Assembly: GCA_003150175.1 (NCBI GenBank)
Contig: QAKZ01000061.1
Span: 1 to 48,769 of the forward strand
Direction of reading: 5' to 3'
DNA: 48,769 nucleotides
Source of the DNA: Coriobacteriia bacterium
Lineage (GTDB): Bacteria > Actinomycetota > Coriobacteriia > Coriobacteriales > Atopobiaceae
Position numbers and translations under genes: made by a program. Shown here piece by piece: positions 9,394 through 18,042 of the stretch. Every line of letters starts with the position of its first letter. The stretch's first letter is position 1. Under the pieces are notes generated by a model. It was not told the origin of the DNA and ran no database searches. It saw only the letters and a list, made by a program, of their open reading frames with translations.

Positions 9394-10713
9394 ATGCCGT
9401 TCCAGCTCGATCCCACCTTCGCCCAGGACCCCGCCAAGCACTTCGACACCCTCCAGATCCACGCAGGCCTCGCCCCCGACCCCGTTACTGGCTCCGCCGC
9501 GCTGCCCATCTACGCCTCGGCCGCGTTCCAGTTCGACTCCGCCGAGGACGGCGCCGCCAAGTTCGCGCTCGAGAAGCCCGGCAACGTCTACGGCCGTCTG
9601 ACCAACACCACCACCGACTCCATCGCGGCCCGCGTCGCCGCGCTCGAAGGCGCGACCGGCGCCGTCGCCGTCGCCTCTGGCCACGCGGCCGAGATCCTCG
9701 CCCTCACGAACCTCGTCGGCGCCGGCGACCACATCGTCGCCTCCGACTCGCTCTACGGCGGCACCTGGAACATCTTCCTGCACACCCTAGGCGACCTCGG
9801 CGTCGAGACCACCTTCGTCGAGAACAACGACATCGACGCCTTCGTCGCCGCCACCAAGGAGAACACCAAGCTCTGGTACGTCGAGACCATCGGCAACCCG
9901 CTCGTCGACGTGGCCGACGTCCCCGCCATCGTCGAGGCCGCCAACTCCCTCAAGGAGCCGGTGCCGGTCTACGTCGACAACACCTTCGCCACGCCCTACC
10001 TCTACCGCCCGGCCGATGACGGCGCCGCGGTCGTCATCGAGTCGCTGACCAAGTGGATCGCCGGCCACGGCGCGACGCTCGGCGGCGCCGTGATCGACAC
10101 CGGCAAGTTCGACTGGAAGAAGACCCCCGGCAAGTTCCCGACCCTCACCGAGCCCGACCCCTCCTACCATGGCGCCGTCTTTGCCGACGCCGCGCCGGCC
10201 GCGCCCTTCTCGACCCGTGTTCTGGCCAACAAGCTCCGTGACTTCGGCCCCACGCTCTCTCCGTACGCGGCGCAGCTCATCGGCCTCGGCATCGAGACGC
10301 TGTCCCTGCGCGTCCAGCGCCACTGCGACAACGCCCTGGCCGTCGCCAAGTTCCTCGAGAGCCACCCGAAGGTCAGCTGGGTCCGCTACTCCGGCCTGGA
10401 GAACGACCCGTCCCACGAGGTCGCCTCGCGCATCCTGCACAACGGCTTCGGCGGCGTGGTGGTCTTCGGCGTCAAGGGCGGCCGCGACGCCGGCCTGAAG
10501 GTCGTCGACAACGTCAAGCTCTTCACGCACCTGGCCAACGTGGGCGACGCCAAGTCCCTCATCATCCACCCCGCCTCGACCACGCACTCCCAGCTCACCC
10601 CCGAGCAGCTCAAGGCCGCTCACCTCTCTGAGGACCTCATCCGCCTCTCCATCGGCATCGAGAACGTCGACGACATCATCGCCGACCTCGACCAGGCCCT
10701 CGCCAACGCCTAA
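9394..10713 (+). CDS. metY: O-acetylhomoserine sulfhydrylase
   Basis: This 439-residue Cys/Met-metabolism PLP enzyme makes homocysteine from O-acetylhomoserine and sulfide. It carries the family's VYGRLTNTT block (65-73), a GHAAEI segment, and the PLP lysine Lys220 in SLTKWIAGHG. The length and the HFDTLQIHAG start are typical of MetY/Met17 rather than of the shorter cystathionine synthases. The ATG at 9394 has AAAGGA nine bases upstream. It is a single-gene unit, flanked by an intergenic region with a GGGGGC-loop-GCCCCC hairpin and by a terminator. Confidence 0.93.
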   Translation: MPFQLDPTFAQDPAKHFDTLQIHAGLAPDPVTGSAALPIYASAAFQFDSAEDGAAKFALEKPGNVYGRLTNTTTDSIAARVAALEGATGAVAVASGHAAEILALTNLVGAGDHIVASDSLYGGTWNIFLHTLGDLGVETTFVENNDIDAFVAATKENTKLWYVETIGNPLVDVADVPAIVEAANSLKEPVPVYVDNTFATPYLYRPADDGAAVVIESLTKWIAGHGATLGGAVIDTGKFDWKKTPGKFPTLTEPDPSYHGAVFADAAPAAPFSTRVLANKLRDFGPTLSPYAAQLIGLGIETLSLRVQRHCDNALAVAKFLESHPKVSWVRYSGLENDPSHEVASRILHNGFGGVVVFGVKGGRDAGLKVVDNVKLFTHLANVGDAKSLIIHPASTTHSQLTPEQLKAAHLSEDLIRLSIGIENVDDIIADLDQALANA

Positions 10714-10738
10714 TCGGCGCCCTAGCATCACCGACTCG

Positions 10739-10779
10739 GAAAAAAGGACGACCGCCCACCGCGGTCGCCCTTCTTTTTT
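10739..10779. terminator. Bidirectional terminator after metY
   Basis: The left arm with GGACGACCGC and the right arm with GCGGTCGCCC pair around a CCACC loop. A-run and T-run flanks allow termination in both directions. Confidence 0.88.
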
Positions 10780-10909
10780 GCGCGAGCCGAGTCTGTTCGT
10801 GAGCGCGCCGGCGCCTACGCCCACCGGCCCGCTCGCTCACTCGCGGATTCGTGTGGACGAACCGTGGAGGGAACTGGTAAAACTGACTGTGTGTCAAAAC
10901 GCGATGGGA

Positions 10910-10936
10910 GCCGCGGCGCATTCGATCCGCCGCGGC
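10910..10936 (+). other. Leader hairpin upstream of glgB
   Basis: A perfect 9-base inverted repeat, GCCGCGGCG and CGCCGCGGC with a 9-base loop, ends 13 bases before the glgB ribosome binding site. No T-run follows, so it is not a simple terminator. It may affect mRNA stability or glgB translation. Confidence 0.5.
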
Positions 10937-10961
10937 AAGGGATAAGCGACAGGAGCGTTCG

Positions 10962-13148
10962 ATGGACACCCTCGACAGCAGCCTCTACCTCAGCAATGAT
11001 GATGTGTATCTGCTCGGAAACGGCAAGTGGTACCGCAGCTACGAGAAGCTCGGCGCCCACCCCGCAAAGGCGGACGACGGCGCTACGGGCTACCACTTCG
11101 CCGTGTGGGCCCCGCACGTGCAGTCGGTCCACGTGATCGGCGACTTCAACGGCTGGGACGAGGGCGCGAACCCTCTGTCCAGGTCCGAGCACGGCGACGT
11201 GTGGCAAGGCTTCATCCCCGGCGTCGTCGAGGGTCAGCTCTACAAGTACCTCCTCGTCTCGCACGACGGCGAGAAGATCTACAAGGCAGACCCGTATGCG
11301 TTCTTCTCTGAGCTGCCCCCGGGAACCGCCTCCCGCACGGCCGACCTCTCCGGCTACGACTGGAAGGACGACGCCTGGCTGGCCGAGCGCGCCCAGCGCC
11401 CGATGCTCAAGAGCCCGCTCAACATCTTTGAGGTCCATCTCGGCAGCTGGAAGCGCCACGGCGACGAGCCGCAGGGCGAGCCCCGCGAGGACGGCACCTG
11501 GCCGGGCCCCGGCGACCCCTTCCCCGCGCAGCGCGGCACCTTCTACACCTATGACGACCTCTCGAAGGAGCTCGTCGCCTACGTGAAGAAGATGGGCTAC
11601 TCCCACATCGAGGTCCTGCCCCTCTCGGAGCACCCCTTCGACGGGTCGTGGGGCTACCAGCCCACCGGCTACTTCGCGCCGACCTCCCGCTACGGCAACC
11701 CCCAGCAGCTCATGCACTTCGTCGACGCGTGCCACAAGGCCGGCATCGGCGTGATCATGGACTGGGTCCCCGGCGGGTTCTGCGCCGACGCCCATGGGCT
11801 GGCAACCTTCAATGGCGAGATGCTCTATGAGCACGAGATCCACCCCAACTGGGGCACCCACAAGTTCGACTACTCCCGCCCGCAGGTCCGCAGCTTCCTC
11901 GTCTCGAACGCCCTTTACTGGGTCGAGACCTACCACATCGACGGTATCCGCATGGACGGCGTGAGCTCGATGCTCTACATGAACTTCGGCATCGACGACC
12001 CGAGCCAGAAGCGCTTCAACAAGCTCGGCACCGAGGAGAACCTCGACGCCTCCGCCTTCATCCGCCAGACGAACACGACCATGGGCGAGCTGCACCCCGA
12101 CGTCATGATGATCGCCGAGGAGTCCACCGCCTGGCCGCTCGTGACCTACCCGCCCGAGGACGGCGGCCTTGGCTTCCACTTCAAGTGGGATATGGGCTGG
12201 ATGAACGACACCCTGCACTACATGCAGACCGACTTCCCGTGGCGCCCGGGCAACCACCGCATGATCACGTTCTCCACGATGTACCAGTTCAACGAGAACT
12301 TCGTGCTCCCGCTCTCGCATGATGAGGTCGTCAACGGCAAGTGCTCGCTCATCACCCGCATGCCGGGCGACCGGTGGCGCCAGTTCGCCGGCCTGCGCGC
12401 GCTCGCCTTCTACCAGATGACCCATGCCGGCGGTAAGCTCAACTTCATGGGCAACGAGATCGGCCAGTACATCGAGTGGCGCTACTACGAGGGCATCCAG
12501 TACTTCCTCACCGAGGACTTTGAGGCTCATCGCAACCAGCAGGTCTACATCGAGGCGCTGAATAAGTTCTATAACAAGAACGCGGCCCTGTGGCAGCGCG
12601 GCTACCAGTCCGACGGCTTCGAGTGGATCGACGCGGACAACGCCGACCAGTCCATTGTCAGCTTCGTCCGCCGCGGCGACGATCCCGACGATGAGCTCGT
12701 GATCCTCATCAACTTCGACATCAACGCCCGCGAGGACTTCCGCCTCGGCGTGCCCGAGTGGGGCTACTACGCCGAGAAGTTCAACTCCGACGCCGTGGAG
12801 TTCGGCGGCTCCGGCGTGCTCAACGAGGGGCGCATCCCCTGCGAGGACGTGGCCTGGAACGGTCGCGAGCAGTCCATCGTCCTGCGCATCCCGCCACTGG
12901 CGGGCGTTGTGCTCAAGAAGGTCGCCAGGCAAGCCAAGCCGAAAAAGGCCGTGAAGGCCGCCGCAAAGCCGGCCGCGAAGGCCTCGGCAAAGAAGCCCGC
13001 CGCGAAGAAGGCGCCCGCCGCGAAGGCGACCGCCAGGCCCGCAGCAAAGAAATCCCCGGTCAAAGCCGCTGTCAAGACCGCCGCTGCAGCAAAGGCCAAG
13101 GCGCCCGCGGGTAAGAAGGCCGTTAAGGCTTCCGCCGCTGCCAAATAA
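10962..13148 (+). CDS. glgB: 1,4-alpha-glucan branching enzyme with lysine/alanine-rich tail
   Basis: This GH13 enzyme of 728 residues creates the alpha-1,6 branches of glycogen. An N-terminal CBM48-type domain (VIGDFNGWD, 58-66) leads into the barrel. The catalytic residues are Asp332 (DGIRMDG), Glu386 (IAEEST) and the Asp of LSHDEVV. Translation starts at the ATG with AGGAG upstream. The barrel and C-terminal beta domain end near residue 650. The last ~77 residues are almost only Lys, Ala and Pro, resembling the tail of histone H1 or AlgP; ordinary GlgB proteins stop before this. It is the first gene of the glycogen operon. Confidence 0.95.
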   Translation: MDTLDSSLYLSNDDVYLLGNGKWYRSYEKLGAHPAKADDGATGYHFAVWAPHVQSVHVIGDFNGWDEGANPLSRSEHGDVWQGFIPGVVEGQLYKYLLVSHDGEKIYKADPYAFFSELPPGTASRTADLSGYDWKDDAWLAERAQRPMLKSPLNIFEVHLGSWKRHGDEPQGEPREDGTWPGPGDPFPAQRGTFYTYDDLSKELVAYVKKMGYSHIEVLPLSEHPFDGSWGYQPTGYFAPTSRYGNPQQLMHFVDACHKAGIGVIMDWVPGGFCADAHGLATFNGEMLYEHEIHPNWGTHKFDYSRPQVRSFLVSNALYWVETYHIDGIRMDGVSSMLYMNFGIDDPSQKRFNKLGTEENLDASAFIRQTNTTMGELHPDVMMIAEESTAWPLVTYPPEDGGLGFHFKWDMGWMNDTLHYMQTDFPWRPGNHRMITFSTMYQFNENFVLPLSHDEVVNGKCSLITRMPGDRWRQFAGLRALAFYQMTHAGGKLNFMGNEIGQYIEWRYYEGIQYFLTEDFEAHRNQQVYIEALNKFYNKNAALWQRGYQSDGFEWIDADNADQSIVSFVRRGDDPDDELVILINFDINAREDFRLGVPEWGYYAEKFNSDAVEFGGSGVLNEGRIPCEDVAWNGREQSIVLRIPPLAGVVLKKVARQAKPKKAVKAAAKPAAKASAKKPAAKKAPAAKATARPAAKKSPVKAAVKTAAAAKAKAPAGKKAVKASAAAK

Positions 13149-13164
13149 ACCGATGTAAAATCAC

Positions 13165-13189
13165 AGGGGCCGCCGCACAAGCGGCCCCT
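13165..13189 (+). other. Intergenic hairpin between glgB and glgP
   Basis: AGGGGCCGC and GCGGCCCCT form a 9-base stem with a 7-base loop, 16 bases after the glgB stop. There is no T-run, so it may be a partial attenuator or mRNA processing/stability element. A TAAAAT hexamer at 13156-13161 could also serve as a -10 for an internal glgP promoter. Confidence 0.5.
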
Positions 13190-13263
13190 ACCCTGCCCAG
13201 CCGTCCCACGGCCGGGGCACGTTGCTCTGCTGTTGTGTTCTGATCGCCTAGAAGGGGAAAAGA

Positions 13264-15708
13264 ATGGCGAATTACCAGGAGATCTTTAAGGACAAGAAGG
13301 ACTTCGAGGCCCAGTACCGCGCGGCTTGCCAGTCTGAGCTCGGCAAGACGTTCGACCAGTGCAGCGAGCTCGAGCAGTTCCAGGTCCTCGCCCGTCTCAT
13401 CGCGTCCAAGGGCAACGCGCAGCTGCCCGTGAGCCACTCGAAGGACGAGAAGAAGGTCTACTACTTCAGCCTCGAGTTCCTCATCGGCCCGCTCCTCGAC
13501 AACTACCTCATCAACTACGGTATCCGCGACCTCGTGGCCGATGCCATGAAGGATATGGGCTCCGACCTCGACGCTGTTTGCCGCCAGGAGGTCGACCCCG
13601 GCCTCGGCAACGGCGGCCTTGGCCGCCTGGCCGCGTGCTTCCTCGCCTCGATGGCGCACAACGGCATGGCCGGCTACGGCAACGGCATGCGCTACCGCTA
13701 CGGCCTGTTCCACCAGGACATCGAGGGCGGCCGCCAGGTCGAGCGCACCGACAACTGGCTCGCCAACGGCTTCCCCTGGGAGACCCGCAAGGACGCCTCT
13801 GCCGTCACCGTCCGCTTCAACGGCCACGTCGTCCGCCACGAGGACGAGAAGGGCAACTTCTGGTTCACCGAGGAGGGCGGCGACCTCGTCCGCGCCGTCC
13901 CGTACGACGTGCCCGTCATCGGCTTCGAGGGCAAGGTCGTGAACAAGCTTCGCCTCTGGAGCGCCGAGCCCGCCGAGGAGAACTTCGACCTCGACGCCTT
14001 CAACGACGGCGACTACGCCAAGGCCAACAAGTTCCGCTCCGACGTCGAGGCCATCTCGACCATCCTTTACCCCAACGACGCCGGCGAGCACGGCCGCCTG
14101 CTGCGCCTGAAGCAGGAGTACCTCTTCGTCTCCGCGGGCCTGCAGACCATCCTGCGCTCCTACGAGAAGGACTTCGGCCCCGACTGGGCGAACCTCGGCA
14201 AGCGCGTCAGCGTCCACACCAACGACACCCACCCCGCCATGTGCGGCCCTGAGCTGCTGCGCATTCTGGTCGACGAGAAGGGCGTGGACTTCGACGAGGC
14301 CTTCGAGATCGTCCACGAGACCGTGAGCTTCACCAACCACACCGTCATGCCCGAGGCGCTCGAGAAGTGGCCCATCAACACCTTCCGCAGCCTCCTGCCG
14401 CGCCTCTACATGTTCATCGAGGAGATCGACCGCCGCTGGCGCGATGGCCTTTCCGAGAAGCTCGGCGAGGACGGCTCCTCCTGGACCGACGTCCTGCGCA
14501 ACACCGCCATCCTCTGGGACGGCAAGGTGCGCATGGCGAACCTCTCCATCATCTTCAGCCACTCGGTCAACGGCGTTTCCGCCCTTCACTCCGACATCCT
14601 CAAGCGCGAGACCTTCAAGGACTTCGCGCGCCTGGAGCCCGAGCTGTTCAACAACAAGACCAACGGCGTGACCCACCGCCGCTTCCTGCGCGAGGCGAAC
14701 CCTGCCTACTCCAAGCTCATCACCGACGCCATCGGCGACGGCTGGCTCTCGGACGCCAACGAGCTCGAGAAGCTCGTCCCCTTCGAGTCCGACGTCGACT
14801 TCCTGGACTCCATGGACGTCGCCCGCAAGGAGAACAAGGAGCGCCTTGCCGCCTACATCAAGGAGACCTCCGGCACCGTCCTGGACACCAACATGGTCTT
14901 CGACGTGCAGGTCAAGCGTTTCCACGCGTATAAGCGCCAGCTGCTCTCGGTCTTCAAGATCCTCGATCTTCGCAACCGCATCCTCGATGACCCGAACTTC
15001 GACCCGCAGCCCACGGCCTTCATCTTCTCGGGCAAGGCGGCGCAGAGCTACGCCTTCGCCAAGGAGGTCATCCGACTGATCAACTCCCTTGCCGACGTCG
15101 TCAACAACGACCCGCGCGTGAACCAGAAGATCCAGGTCGCCTTCGTCCCGAACTTCGCCGTCTCGAACGCGCAGTACATCTACTCTGCCGCCGACATCTC
15201 CGAGCAGATCAGCCTCGCGGGCACCGAGGCCTCCGGTACCTCGAACATGAAGCTCATGATGAACGGCGCCCTGACCCTGGGCACCCTCGATGGCTCCAAC
15301 GTCGAGATCTCCGAGCTCGTCGGACCCGAGAACATCAAGATCTTCGGCATGAAGACCGAGGAGGTCGAGGCGCTCCAGGCGTCCGGCACCTACTACGCCT
15401 GGGACCGCTACAACGCCGACCGCGACCGTCTCGGCCGTATCGTCGACCAGCTCGTCGACGGCACCCTCGCGGGCCTTTCCGGCAACTTCGAGAGCGTCCA
15501 CGACCACCTTATGGTCGAGAACGACCCCTACCTGGTCATGGGCGACTTCCATGCCTATGTCCAGGCCTGGGAGGAGCTCACGAAGGGCTACGCCGATCGC
15601 CGCGCCTGGAACAAGGCCGCCCTGCACAATACCGCTAAGGCGGGTTTCTTCTCCAGTGACAGAACTATCGCCGAATACGAGGCTGATATCTGGCACATTG
15701 ATGCTTAG
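13264..15708 (+). CDS. glgP: Glycogen phosphorylase
   Basis: This 814-residue GT35 enzyme releases glucose-1-phosphate from glycogen chain ends. The PLP-binding Lys663 sits in GTSNMKLMMNG. Other family signatures are VDPGLGNGGLGRLAACF in the first third and VKRFHAYKRQLL in the second half. A purine-rich GAAGGGGAAAAGA precedes the ATG. It lies inside the glycogen operon, between the branching enzyme and ADP-glucose pyrophosphorylase, so synthesis and breakdown genes are co-expressed unless the flanking hairpins uncouple them. Confidence 0.96.
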   Translation: MANYQEIFKDKKDFEAQYRAACQSELGKTFDQCSELEQFQVLARLIASKGNAQLPVSHSKDEKKVYYFSLEFLIGPLLDNYLINYGIRDLVADAMKDMGSDLDAVCRQEVDPGLGNGGLGRLAACFLASMAHNGMAGYGNGMRYRYGLFHQDIEGGRQVERTDNWLANGFPWETRKDASAVTVRFNGHVVRHEDEKGNFWFTEEGGDLVRAVPYDVPVIGFEGKVVNKLRLWSAEPAEENFDLDAFNDGDYAKANKFRSDVEAISTILYPNDAGEHGRLLRLKQEYLFVSAGLQTILRSYEKDFGPDWANLGKRVSVHTNDTHPAMCGPELLRILVDEKGVDFDEAFEIVHETVSFTNHTVMPEALEKWPINTFRSLLPRLYMFIEEIDRRWRDGLSEKLGEDGSSWTDVLRNTAILWDGKVRMANLSIIFSHSVNGVSALHSDILKRETFKDFARLEPELFNNKTNGVTHRRFLREANPAYSKLITDAIGDGWLSDANELEKLVPFESDVDFLDSMDVARKENKERLAAYIKETSGTVLDTNMVFDVQVKRFHAYKRQLLSVFKILDLRNRILDDPNFDPQPTAFIFSGKAAQSYAFAKEVIRLINSLADVVNNDPRVNQKIQVAFVPNFAVSNAQYIYSAADISEQISLAGTEASGTSNMKLMMNGALTLGTLDGSNVEISELVGPENIKIFGMKTEEVEALQASGTYYAWDRYNADRDRLGRIVDQLVDGTLAGLSGNFESVHDHLMVENDPYLVMGDFHAYVQAWEELTKGYADRRAWNKAALHNTAKAGFFSSDRTIAEYEADIWHIDA

Positions 15709-15716
15709 TTAGCTGG

Positions 15717-15742
15717 TCGGGGGACGGGGCCTCCGTCCCCCG
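15717..15742 (+). terminator. Strong hairpin between glgP and glgC
   Basis: CGGGGGACGG and CCGTCCCCCG pair perfectly around a five-base loop directly after glgP. Only a short T-containing tail follows, so read-through into glgC is likely; it may set the ratio of breakdown to synthesis messages. Confidence 0.6.
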
Positions 15743-15772
15743 ATCGTCTGTTTGGCCGAAAGGAGTGGGGGA

Positions 15773-16921
15773 ATGAGCAAAAAGGAGTGCATTGCAATGC
15801 TCCTTGCTGGTGGGCAAGGAAGCAGGCTCGGTGCGCTGACGAGTAACGTAGCAAAGCCCGCGGTGTCGTTTGGTGGCAAGTTCCGCATCATCGACTTCGC
15901 GCTCTCCAACTGCGCCAACTCTAATGTGAACACGGTGGGCGTCCTGACGCAGTATCGCCCGTACCTGCTGCACAGCTATATCGGAACCGGCGAGGCGTGG
16001 AACCTCGACGAGCGCGACGGCGGGGTCTCCATCCTGCCGCCGTACGCGACGCAGACCGGCGGCGCCTGGTACGAGGGCACCGCTGACGCCGTGACGCAGA
16101 ACATCGGCTACATCGAGCAGAACGACCCCGAGTATGTGCTCATCCTCTCGGGCGACCAGCTCTACCGCATGGACTACGCCGACATGCTCGCCACGCACAA
16201 GAAGAACAACGCGGACCTGACCATCGCCGTCATGCCCGTGCCTTGGGAGGAGGCGTCCCGCTTCGGCATCATCACCGCCGATGACGAGGGCCGCATCACC
16301 AAGTTCACCGAGAAGCCCAAGAAGCCCGACTCCAACCTCGCCTCCATGGGCATCTATATCTTCACGACCGACCTTCTCCTCGAGGCCCTTCGCGAGGACG
16401 CCGTCGACCAAACCTCTGAGCACGACTTCGGCAAGAACATCATCCCGAAGCTCCTCGGCGACGGCAAGCGCCTGTACACCTACGAGTTCAACGGCTTCTG
16501 GCGCGACGTCGGCACCATCTCCAGCTATCACGAGACGAGCATGGACCTGCTCGGCCCGAACCCGGCGTTCGACATCTACGACGACGAGTTCCCCATCATG
16601 TCCAACGCCTCCACGCGCCCGCCTTCATTTGTGGGCCGCAACGGCGAGGTCGAGGACTGCCTCGTCTCCAACGGCTGCCGCATCTTCGGCAAGGCTCAGC
16701 ACTCGATCATCTCGACCGACGCCTACATCGGCGAGCGCGCGACCGTCGTCGACTCCGTGCTGCTCCCGGGCGCCGTGGTCAAGGACGGCGCGCACGTGGT
16801 GCGCGCGATCCTCGGCGAGAACGCCGTGGTCGAGGAGAACGTCAACCTCGGCTCCATCGACACGACGAAGGACACCGCCGTCATCGGCAACGACGTCGTT
16901 GTCGGGAAGGGGGACAACTAA
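15773..16921 (+). CDS. glgC: Glucose-1-phosphate adenylyltransferase, catalytic subunit
   Basis: GlgC makes ADP-glucose from ATP and glucose-1-phosphate, the committed step of glycogen synthesis. The 382-residue protein has the nucleotide motif [14 protein letters not shown] at 10-23. The substrate regions GTADAV and GIYIF, an FWRDVG motif and a C-terminal left-handed beta-helix also fit. AAGGAG at 15759-15764 fixes the ATG at 15773 instead of an upstream in-frame TTG. glgD begins two bases after its stop, so the two subunits are translationally coupled and probably form a GlgC/GlgD heterotetramer. Confidence 0.95.
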   Translation: MSKKECIAMLLAGGQGSRLGALTSNVAKPAVSFGGKFRIIDFALSNCANSNVNTVGVLTQYRPYLLHSYIGTGEAWNLDERDGGVSILPPYATQTGGAWYEGTADAVTQNIGYIEQNDPEYVLILSGDQLYRMDYADMLATHKKNNADLTIAVMPVPWEEASRFGIITADDEGRITKFTEKPKKPDSNLASMGIYIFTTDLLLEALREDAVDQTSEHDFGKNIIPKLLGDGKRLYTYEFNGFWRDVGTISSYHETSMDLLGPNPAFDIYDDEFPIMSNASTRPPSFVGRNGEVEDCLVSNGCRIFGKAQHSIISTDAYIGERATVVDSVLLPGAVVKDGAHVVRAILGENAVVEENVNLGSIDTTKDTAVIGNDVVVGKGDN

Positions 16922-16923
16922 TC

Positions 16924-18018
16924 ATGCAAAAGGTCATTGGCCTCATCACCTGCAATTACTCAGCCAAGGCCACCGGTCCCCTGGCTGAGACCCGCCCCAT
17001 CGCCTCAATGCCGTTCTTCGGTCGTTACCGCCTGGTCGACTTCCCGCTGTCGAACCTCGTCAACGCCGGCATCCGCACCGTGGGCATGATCATGCCGTAC
17101 AACTACCGCTCGCTGGTCGACCACGTCGAGTCCGGCAAGGATTGGGACCTGGACCGCAAGAACGGCGGCCTGTTCATCCTGCCCGGCAGCGCCTTCGGCA
17201 CCTCCCGCACCGGCGCGCGCTTCCTGCTGCGCGACCTCGTGCACAACAAGGTCTACTTCATGCGCTCCACGGCCGACTACGTGATCTTCTCGTCCGCGAA
17301 CTTCGTGTACAACATGGACTTCGAGGCACTCTACCAGGCGCACGTCAACTCCGGTGCGGACATCACCGTCCTCACCAACGTGGCGCCCAAGGCCAACGAG
17401 GACGTCGTCGCCTTCAACGTCGAGGGCAACCGCGTGACCGGTATCCGCAACGGCGTGAACTTCGGCGACACTGCGTTCCTCGACACCTTCATCATGAGCC
17501 GCTCGCTGCTGCTCGACATGTTCGACTGGTACGCGCCCACCGACTACCTCGACCTCTTTGAGGCGATGGCCGGCGATTTCGGCCGCGTGAACGTCCAGAC
17601 CTTCAACTACGACGGCTACGTCGCGCCCATCTTCAACAAGAAGGACTACTTCGCCGCCAACATGGACTTCCTCGACCCGAGGGTTTCCGACGAGGTCTTC
17701 CCGGCCGACCGCTTCATCAAGACGAAGGCCCACGACACGCCTCCCGCGAAATTCGAGATCGGCTCGCGCGTCCAGAACTCCCGCATTTCCTCCGGTTGCC
17801 GCATCTACGGCGCCGTGAGCGACTCCATCCTCGGCCGCGGCGTCATCGTCGAGGCCGGCGCGACCGTGCGCAACTCCATCGTGATGCAGAGCTGCATCGT
17901 GAAGAGCGGCGCCCGCGTGGAGAACGCCATCGTCGACCGCGGCAACACCGTGCCTGCCGGCACGGAGCTGCGCGGCACCCCCGACGACGTCCTCGTCAAA
18001 GAGAAGAGCCGCGACTAG
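16924..18018 (+). CDS. glgD: Glucose-1-phosphate adenylyltransferase regulatory subunit
   Basis: The 364-residue product is GlgC-like, but the nucleotide-binding segment is degenerate: the [11 protein letters not shown] of GlgC is replaced by LITCNYSAKATGPL. This is the mark of GlgD, a partner that raises GlgC activity and is best known from Firmicutes. The C-terminal beta-helix is intact. The two-base gap to glgC and 24-base gap to glgA indicate one message. Finding the two-subunit form in a GC-rich actinobacterial context suggests an old shared or transferred operon. Confidence 0.92.
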   Translation: MQKVIGLITCNYSAKATGPLAETRPIASMPFFGRYRLVDFPLSNLVNAGIRTVGMIMPYNYRSLVDHVESGKDWDLDRKNGGLFILPGSAFGTSRTGARFLLRDLVHNKVYFMRSTADYVIFSSANFVYNMDFEALYQAHVNSGADITVLTNVAPKANEDVVAFNVEGNRVTGIRNGVNFGDTAFLDTFIMSRSLLLDMFDWYAPTDYLDLFEAMAGDFGRVNVQTFNYDGYVAPIFNKKDYFAANMDFLDPRVSDEVFPADRFIKTKAHDTPPAKFEIGSRVQNSRISSGCRIYGAVSDSILGRGVIVEAGATVRNSIVMQSCIVKSGARVENAIVDRGNTVPAGTELRGTPDDVLVKEKSRD

Positions 18019-18042
18019 CACCAAACAGAAAGCGAACAGAAC

